Positions 5,784-10,359 of a stretch of 10,359 nt of DNA are shown in pieces. Location: the NCBI GenBank assembly GCA_030604975.1, contig JAUVUV010000042.1, positions 1-10,359 on the forward strand, in the 5' to 3' direction. The stretch comes from Candidatus Glassiibacteriota bacterium. GTDB taxonomy: Bacteria > Gemmatimonadota > Glassbacteria > GWA2-58-10. Position numbers and translations under genes: made by a program. The first letter of the stretch is position 1; each line of letters opens with the position of its first letter. Under the pieces are notes generated by a model that did not search any database, had not been told where the DNA came from, and saw only the letters and a program-made list of their open reading frames with translations.

Positions 5784-7337
5784 ATGTCCCTCTACAGCAC
5801 GGTGCTCAAAGCGGCAGCTCTGCTTGCCCTGCCTTTCTTGATATTCTGCTCCGGAACCCCTTCCAAGGAGACCAGTACCTTGAAACCTATCCGAACTGTA
5901 CTCGACCTGGATATCGGGGAAGAGAAAAAGATTGAGCTGAGCGACGGCAGCCTCGCCACTGTCAGGCTGCTCGAGGTCGCCTGTGTGCGGGATGAGTTTC
6001 TCTCAGCAGTGCGTTCGGCAACTGTCGAGGTTTGGGTTAACAGTGAAACGGTTACCCTTAACTCCGGCAACTACAATCTTCCTGTTACCGTGTCCGGAGT
6101 GAGGATCGACTGCCCGGTAACCCGCGACTATTACAGCAACACCATGCAGGACAGCTGGGGTCTGGACAAGGACGCCCGGCTGCGGCTCTGGCCGGGGCAG
6201 GGGCCGCTGATCCACGCGGATGCCTTTGCCTATCCGGCAAGGCAGCTCTGGTTCGCCAACGATACCCAGATGAGTAACGAGCCTGTATATGTCAACGGCT
6301 GCGAGAATCCCGAGGCAGGCGAAATCTACTATCATTCCGGCCTGGATATTGGCGGGTGCGAGGACCTGGTGGAGATTGTCTCGGCTTGTGACGGAATTGT
6401 AATCCAGTGCGGGGACAGTGTTCTCTCCGGCTATGAAAACTACCCGCTCGAGCCCCGTTACGAGTCGGTTTACGTGCTCGGTGAATACGGCTGGCTTTAC
6501 CGTTACAGCCACCTGAAAAGTATCGAAGACAGGCTTAAGCCGGGAACTGAAGTGAAAAAAGGCGAGAGAATCGGCACACTCGGCAAGGAAGGAAACAGCG
6601 GAGGCTGGGCACACCTTCATTTCGAGATCGAAGCCATTCAACCCTCCGGCAGGTGGGGCACCGAGGAAGGCTACGCCTATTTCTGGGAGTCTTATCTCAA
6701 GACATACAAGCCGGCTCTGATCGCGGTTGCCCGGCCGCACCTGTTGGCGGCAGCCGGTGACGTGCTCACTCTGGACGGCTCCAAATCTCGGAGTTTTACG
6801 GGCGAGATCGAAAGCTACGAGTGGATTTTCTGCGATGGTGGCACGGCTGCCGGCGCGGTGCAGCAACGCACATACGATACTCCTGGGGAGTACAGCGAAG
6901 TACTTAAAGTTATAGACTCCAAAGGCAACGTGGATTACGACGTGTGCCCTGTTATCGTGATCGACAGGAATAATCCCCTGCAGCCCGTGCCTGCGATCCA
7001 CGCTGCCTATTACCCGACTTTCGGAATAAAACCGGGCGATCCGGTAACCTTCCGCGTGCGCTCTTTCAATTTTGACAAAGGAAAGGAAACCTGGGATTTC
7101 GGCGACGGCAGCCCGCCAGCCTTCGCGCAGTCCAGGGTGGGCTACTTATACAATCATTCGAAATACCTGAAGAGGGGAATCGATATTCAGGCCAATGCGC
7201 TGGATCCGCAGGGTTACGCCGAAACCGTACACAGTTTCGCCAAAGCCGGCGATTATCTTGTGCGGGTGGAGCGCACGGGAGATAACGGCCTCAGGGCGGT
7301 AACTCATCTGCACGTGCATGTAGCGGTCGGGAGATAG
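5784..7337 (+). CDS. Exported M23 (LytM-type) metallopeptidase with two PKD-like domains
   Basis: 517-residue zinc endopeptidase-like protein. The start at 5784 is chosen because GGAGG (5770-5774) lies 9 nt upstream and because the protein then opens with a signal peptide (residues 1-22, core AALLALPFLIF). The longer frame from 5664 runs through the GH94-like leader and lacks such support. Cys22 follows LIF; Phe at -1 is poor for a lipobox, so a lipoprotein is possible but not assured. Residues 30-140 are a beta-rich region of unknown family. The M23 core shows His184 and Asp188 (YHSGLD), His243 (RYSHL), and His277/His279 in AHLHFE, the expected metal and catalytic set. Residues about 315-394 and 419-513 resemble PKD repeats (LDGSKS...YEW; WDFGDGS). 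Family members cut peptidoglycan cross-bridges or Gly-rich peptides; the PKD modules may bind a surface polymer. It ends directly against the stop of the convergent DHH gene. Confidence 0.88.
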   Translation: MSLYSTVLKAAALLALPFLIFCSGTPSKETSTLKPIRTVLDLDIGEEKKIELSDGSLATVRLLEVACVRDEFLSAVRSATVEVWVNSETVTLNSGNYNLPVTVSGVRIDCPVTRDYYSNTMQDSWGLDKDARLRLWPGQGPLIHADAFAYPARQLWFANDTQMSNEPVYVNGCENPEAGEIYYHSGLDIGGCEDLVEIVSACDGIVIQCGDSVLSGYENYPLEPRYESVYVLGEYGWLYRYSHLKSIEDRLKPGTEVKKGERIGTLGKEGNSGGWAHLHFEIEAIQPSGRWGTEEGYAYFWESYLKTYKPALIAVARPHLLAAAGDVLTLDGSKSRSFTGEIESYEWIFCDGGTAAGAVQQRTYDTPGEYSEVLKVIDSKGNVDYDVCPVIVIDRNNPLQPVPAIHAAYYPTFGIKPGDPVTFRVRSFNFDKGKETWDFGDGSPPAFAQSRVGYLYNHSKYLKRGIDIQANALDPQGYAETVHSFAKAGDYLVRVERTGDNGLRAVTHLHVHVAVGR

Positions 7338-8336
7338 TCATTCAGCCGGGCCGGACTTGCCTTCCTGACCCTGTTTTTTCCAATGATCGAGTATGGCCTT
7401 CAACGTGCGCTCTTTTGCTTTCAGCATCTCCTGCTTGGAGCGCGAGCGCAGGAGGCCGCTTGCTGCACCTGCATGGCCGCTGCCGATATTGAGCTGGCGC
7501 ATGATCTCACCCAGGTCGCGCCTGGCCGGGTGATGGGTGCCGGCAATGGTGAGGCTCATCGAAAAGACCAGGTCGTTGGTTTTGACCTGCCGGTTGAAAA
7601 GGCTGTTGATCTGGAGCACGGCCAGGGCCTGGGGAGTAAGAAGCTGGGCCAGGTTCTTGACCACACTCACCCGGCGGGTATGGCCTGAGAAATCAAGCAG
7701 AATTATATCCCGCTCATCGCCCAGATATTCCAGATGCTGCCTGATAATTTTCAGCATCTGCTCCTCCTCGGCGCGGAACAGCTCGGCCCGTTGGGTCACA
7801 TCACCCTGAGCAGCAACCGTCTCCAGGCTCTCATCCATCAGGCTGAGCACCAGCCATCGCAGGAACTCTCTTCTTTCGGCAGGCTTGCCCGCCTTGAGCT
7901 TGATCGCTCTGTCGATTTCGTTTTCCGGCCGCTCGGCGCGCCAGTCCTCGATTGACTCATAGGCGAACGAATCTATCCGGTCGCTGGCCTCTACTATCTC
8001 TACCAGCTCCTCGTCAATCTCGTATTCAGTTTCAAAATACTCGAGGATCACTCTGGCACAACTCGGCGCAGGCTTGCGCAGGCCCGGTATCGTTTCCTGC
8101 TCTATTCCGCGAAGAGCCACATCTTCCAGATTCGCCTCGTGGTGGTCTAACCACATCCCGCATTCCAATGGATAAGGAAGATCGCAGACAATGTCCGAAG
8201 CTCCGGTGGAGATCCGGGAGTTGGTGATGTCGCCAGGTCCGGCGAAAGCGATCTTTTCTATTTCAAGGAAATAGCCCACCAGCGCGGCGCTCACCACCCC
8301 GTCGAAATCATCGTGAGTTACAATGCGGTAGTACAA
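7338..8336 (-). CDS. DHH-family phosphoesterase
   Basis: 332-residue cytoplasmic protein. The N-terminal DHH domain shows motif I THDDFDG (His8, Asp10, Asp12), Asp52 (VCDLP), the name-giving Asp-His-His at 64-66 (WLDHHEAN) and Asp119 (EASDRID), all expected Mn2+ ligands. A C-terminal DHHA1-like substrate-binding segment carries GSGHAGAASG at 285-294. Related families include nanoRNases (NrnA type), exopolyphosphatase-like proteins and cyclic-dinucleotide phosphodiesterases; the sequence alone does not choose among them, and no PAS, GGDEF or membrane domain is present. The start is TTG: an in-frame TGA lies immediately upstream (8339-8337) and the conserved motif begins at residue 7, so no other start is plausible. 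A GAGGG-like ribosome site is only about 4 nt from it. It is divergent from the M20 gene, with a large inverted repeat between them. Confidence 0.88.
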   Translation of the reverse strand: MYYRIVTHDDFDGVVSAALVGYFLEIEKIAFAGPGDITNSRISTGASDIVCDLPYPLECGMWLDHHEANLEDVALRGIEQETIPGLRKPAPSCARVILEYFETEYEIDEELVEIVEASDRIDSFAYESIEDWRAERPENEIDRAIKLKAGKPAERREFLRWLVLSLMDESLETVAAQGDVTQRAELFRAEEEQMLKIIRQHLEYLGDERDIILLDFSGHTRRVSVVKNLAQLLTPQALAVLQINSLFNRQVKTNDLVFSMSLTIAGTHHPARRDLGEIMRQLNIGSGHAGAASGLLRSRSKQEMLKAKERTLKAILDHWKKQGQEGKSGPAE

Positions 8337-8368
8337 TCAACCCTCTTTTCGGTTTTAATTCCGGCTAA

Positions 8369-8451
8369 GGCGGGCCGGCACCATTTTTGACAAATCACAA
8401 GCGGCAAATAAACCGACACGGGAGTTTTCGCAAAAATGGTGCCGGCCCGCC
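8369..8451. repeat. Perfect 21-bp inverted repeat around a 41-nt centre (MITE- or REP-like)
   Basis: The left arm 8369-8389 (begins GGCGGGCCGGCACC, ends ATTTTTG) is the exact reverse complement of the right arm 8431-8451. The 41-nt centre (8390-8430) is AT-richer and holds no open frame. The element lies between two divergent genes, where no transcript should end, so an intrinsic terminator is unlikely. Size and shape suit a miniature inverted-repeat element or a REP-type palindrome. No clear target-site duplication flanks it (left flank ends GGCTAA, right begins CTGTGT). A long hairpin in mRNA or a protein-binding site remains possible. Confidence 0.7.
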
Positions 8452-8516
8452 CTGTGTAAATTTCCGTGGCGCACAAGTTATCCAACCCGATCCTGCATGT
8501 CAAGTGCGCGCTATCC

Positions 8517-8545
8517 TTGACAGCCCTTTTCCTGTCGGGTAATAT
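8517..8545 (+). promoter_or_regulatory. Sigma70-type promoter for the M20 gene
   Basis: A perfect TTGACA -35 (8517-8522), a 17-bp spacer and TAATAT -10 (8540-8545, 4 of 6 consensus positions) lie about 45 nt upstream of the M20 start. Transcription would begin near 8552, giving a short leader with AGGAGG at 8580-8585. Confidence 0.6.
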
Positions 8546-8590
8546 GAACGGGAAAAGCCGAAAACTGAAAAACCTACCAAGGAGGAGATC

Positions 8591-10048
8591 GTGAAAAAGG
8601 TTCTGCTGGTTGCTTTTGTTCTGCCGCTGATCTTTTCAACTGACGGCTTGGCCCGCGCGGACAGGAAAAAGGAAGCTGTCTGGCGCTGGATGGATAGTGT
8701 AAAGGAAAATGCCGTGGCTACAGCCAGGGACATCTGGGAGTACGCGGAACTTGGGGAGCTCGAGTTCCACTCCAGCGAGCGGCTGGCCAGGTATCTGGAA
8801 GAAAACGGTTTCACGATCGAGCGCGGAGTGGCCGATCTGCCCACCGCCTGGGTGGCGACTTTCTCCAGTGGTGAAGGGCCTGTACTCGGTTACCTGGCCG
8901 AGTTCGACGCCCTGCCGGGATTGAGCCAGGCAGCAGCCACCCCAACCCGCAGTCCAGTGGAGGAGGGCGGCAACGGGCACGGCTGCGGACACAACCTTCT
9001 CGGCACGGCCAGCGCCTTTGCCGCACTTGGAGTCAAGCAGGCAATGCTGGAGAACAATATCAAGGCCACAGTGAAAGTTTTCGGCTGTCCGGCAGAGGAA
9101 ACCCTGGTCGGCAAGGTTTACATGGCGCGCGCGGGAGTGTTCAACGTGGTAGACGTGATGCTCGGCTGGCACCCGGGGGGCGGCAACGCGGTCACATTCA
9201 GAAGTTCCCTGGCAATGTCTTCGATCAAGTTCCATTTCTACGGCCGCACGGCCCACGGCGCTGGCGACCCTCACCACGGCAGGAGCGCTCTGGATGCCGT
9301 TGAATTGATGAACGTCGGCGCGAACTACATGCGCGAGCACGTGATTGAAAAAGCGAGGCTCCACTACGTGATCACCAACGGCGGCGGGGCTCCCAACGTG
9401 GTGCCGGACGTGGCCGAGGTATGGTATTTCGTTCGTGCACCCAAAACCGAACAGCAGCGGCCGATCTTCGAATGGGTCAAGGAAATCGCCAGCGGAGCAG
9501 CACAGATGACCAAGACCCGCCTTGAGGAGGAACTGCTGACAAGCTGCTACGAAGTCATGCTCAATGAGCCGATTGCCGAGACTTTGCAGAAAAACCTCGA
9601 ACAGGTCGGCCCTCCCCCCTTTGATGAGAAGGATGAGGAGTTTGCGCGCAAGCTGGCTGAATCCTTCGAAAACGAACCTGACTCGATCCTGCTCGATACC
9701 GAGATCAAAGAGCTGGAGATAGTCCCGCCGGATAAGTGGAAATGGGGCGGCGGCTCAACTGACGACGGAGACGTGAGCTGGAACGTGCCATACGGCAGGA
9801 TTACTACGGCATGTTTCGTAAAGGGCTGTCCCGGGCATTCCTGGCAGGTGGTGAGCTGCACAGGCTCTTCTGTCGGGTTAAAGGGCATGGTCACTGCAGC
9901 CAAGGTGCTCGCCGGGGCGGGAATCGACCTGATTACCAAGCCCAAGCTGATCAAGGCGGCGAAAGAGGATTTCGTGGCAAAGCTCGACAGCAAAACCTAC
10001 GAGTGCGGGGTGCCGGACAGTCTGCCCCCGCCGAGCAGGCGCAAATAG
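8591..10048 (+). CDS. Exported M20-family amidohydrolase, AbgB-like
   Basis: 485-residue metallo-amidohydrolase resembling AbgB, the B subunit of p-aminobenzoyl-glutamate hydrolase (also about 480 residues). Family members hydrolyse amide bonds of N-acyl or aminobenzoyl amino acids with a bound metal pair. Candidate ligands are Cys132 and His134 in GHGCGHNLLGT, Glu169-Glu170 (CPAEE), His194 (GWHPGG) and His416 (PGHSWQ). The dimerisation (lid) domain is about residues 205-320, with TAHGAG at 220-225. Residues 1-23 form a Sec signal peptide (MKK, core LLVAFVLPLIF, cleavage ARA/D), so the enzyme should act in the periplasm; E. coli AbgB is cytoplasmic. The GTG start has GGAGGAG just upstream. 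No AbgA partner or AbgT transporter is in the window, so it may act as a homomer. A SphA-like barrel gene follows 124 nt downstream, with its own possible promoter. Exact substrate unknown. Confidence 0.9.
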   Translation: MKKVLLVAFVLPLIFSTDGLARADRKKEAVWRWMDSVKENAVATARDIWEYAELGELEFHSSERLARYLEENGFTIERGVADLPTAWVATFSSGEGPVLGYLAEFDALPGLSQAAATPTRSPVEEGGNGHGCGHNLLGTASAFAALGVKQAMLENNIKATVKVFGCPAEETLVGKVYMARAGVFNVVDVMLGWHPGGGNAVTFRSSLAMSSIKFHFYGRTAHGAGDPHHGRSALDAVELMNVGANYMREHVIEKARLHYVITNGGGAPNVVPDVAEVWYFVRAPKTEQQRPIFEWVKEIASGAAQMTKTRLEEELLTSCYEVMLNEPIAETLQKNLEQVGPPPFDEKDEEFARKLAESFENEPDSILLDTEIKELEIVPPDKWKWGGGSTDDGDVSWNVPYGRITTACFVKGCPGHSWQVVSCTGSSVGLKGMVTAAKVLAGAGIDLITKPKLIKAAKEDFVAKLDSKTYECGVPDSLPPPSRRK

Positions 10049-10067
10049 AATCACAGGAGTTCGAAAG

Positions 10068-10097
10068 TTGTAAAACGTATTCCTTATTTCCTATAAC
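10068..10097 (+). promoter_or_regulatory. Possible promoter for the SphA-like gene
   Basis: TTGTAA (10068-10073), an 18-bp spacer and TATAAC (10092-10097, 5 of 6) lie about 76 nt before the ATG at 10173. No terminator is seen after the M20 stop, so readthrough from the M20 gene is also possible. Confidence 0.35.
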
Positions 10098-10172
10098 CTT
10101 ATATTATCGAGCGTGATTTTTTTGGGGAACAAGGCCTGGTCAAAAAATCTTAACCAAGAGGAGGGATTGCAC

Positions 10173-10359
10173 ATGCGCAAGACCAGAGGTGTACTGCTCG
10201 CTGCCGCTGTTCTGATCGGAACTTTGTTCGCTTCAGCCTTTGCCGGCGGAGGCAACCATTACCCCAACGGTGCCGAGGGTTTTGACGCCGGGATGGTTCC
10301 GCCCCCCGGTTTCCATCTGGTGCATTACAATCTTTTTTACGGCTCATCCAGCCTGAAAG
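10173..10359 (+). CDS. SphA / MetA-pathway-like outer-membrane barrel, 5' part only
   Basis: The first 62 codons of a gene that runs off the window. AGGAGGG (10159-10165) lies 7 nt before the ATG. Residues 1-24 are a Sec signal peptide (MRKTR, core VLLAAAVLIGTLF, cleavage AFA/G). The mature start contains HYPNGAEGFDAG followed by PPPGF and HYNLFYG. From family knowledge this pattern marks the transporter / SphA family (the 'MetA-pathway of phenol degradation' group), barrels thought to move small, often aromatic or hydrophobic molecules across the outer membrane. No transport substrate can be read from the fragment. It follows the exported amidohydrolase, so a link between amide hydrolysis and uptake or release of the product is conceivable, but intergenic spacing and a possible separate promoter make this weak. 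Confidence 0.75.
   Translation, partial: MRKTRGVLLAAAVLIGTLFASAFAGGGNHYPNGAEGFDAGMVPPPGFHLVHYNLFYGSSSLK

Noticed and set aside
5531..8370. Ten-base match CCGGCTAAGG at 5531-5540 and 8361-8370, both intergenic
   Set aside because: Flanks do not align further, and one such match is expected by chance among this much non-coding sequence.
8478..8487. TTATCCAAC as a DnaA box marking an origin
   Set aside because: It departs from TTATNCACA at the end, is single, and no origin-linked genes or box cluster are present.
10115..10149. GATTTTTTTG / CAAAAAATC inverted pair between the M20 and SphA-like genes as a terminator
   Set aside because: The stem is almost pure A-T with a bulge and a 16-nt loop and is not followed by a T-run, so it would be too weak.

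Overview
The window is bacterial, moderately GC-rich, and comes from a Gram-negative cell: it encodes two proteins that look like outer-membrane beta-barrels, a Tat substrate and several Sec substrates. The mix (tandem formylglycine sulfatases, an M23 peptidase with PKD domains, a GH94 relic, a SphA-like barrel, frequent GTG/TTG starts) suggests an uncultured polysaccharide-degrading lineage of the FCB/PVC type. That placement is inference from gene content; no taxonomic marker is present.

Layout. On the minus strand, 2270-52 holds a two-gene envelope unit: an exported coiled-coil protein and a putative outer-membrane barrel, joined by a GTGA stop/start overlap. Upstream of it, also on the minus strand, 5307-2477 holds two paralogous sulfatases related to heparan N-sulfatase. 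The promoter-proximal copy lacks a signal peptide; the second has a twin-arginine signal. The region 5308-5783 between the sulfatases and the next plus-strand gene contains a 16-bp palindrome, an AT-rich 9-bp inverted repeat beside a Shine-Dalgarno, and a 31-codon reading frame that looks like the first residues of a GH94 (cellobiose-phosphorylase type) enzyme followed by an early stop.

On the plus strand, 5784-7337 encodes an M23 metallopeptidase with two C-terminal PKD-like domains. It converges with a minus-strand DHH-family phosphoesterase (8336-7338), the two stop codons being directly adjacent. The divergent region 8337-8590 carries a perfect 21-bp inverted repeat around a 41-nt centre and a good sigma70-type promoter for an exported AbgB-like M20 amidohydrolase (8591-10048). 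The window ends inside a SphA / MetA-pathway-like barrel gene (from 10173).

How they fit together. Most products are extracytoplasmic and hydrolytic: sulfate removal from sugars, peptide/peptidoglycan cleavage, amide hydrolysis, and barrels that could pass small molecules. A nutrient-scavenging and envelope role is plausible, but only the 2270-52 pair and the sulfatase pair look co-transcribed. No complete defence system, CRISPR array, tRNA, rRNA or intact mobile element is visible.
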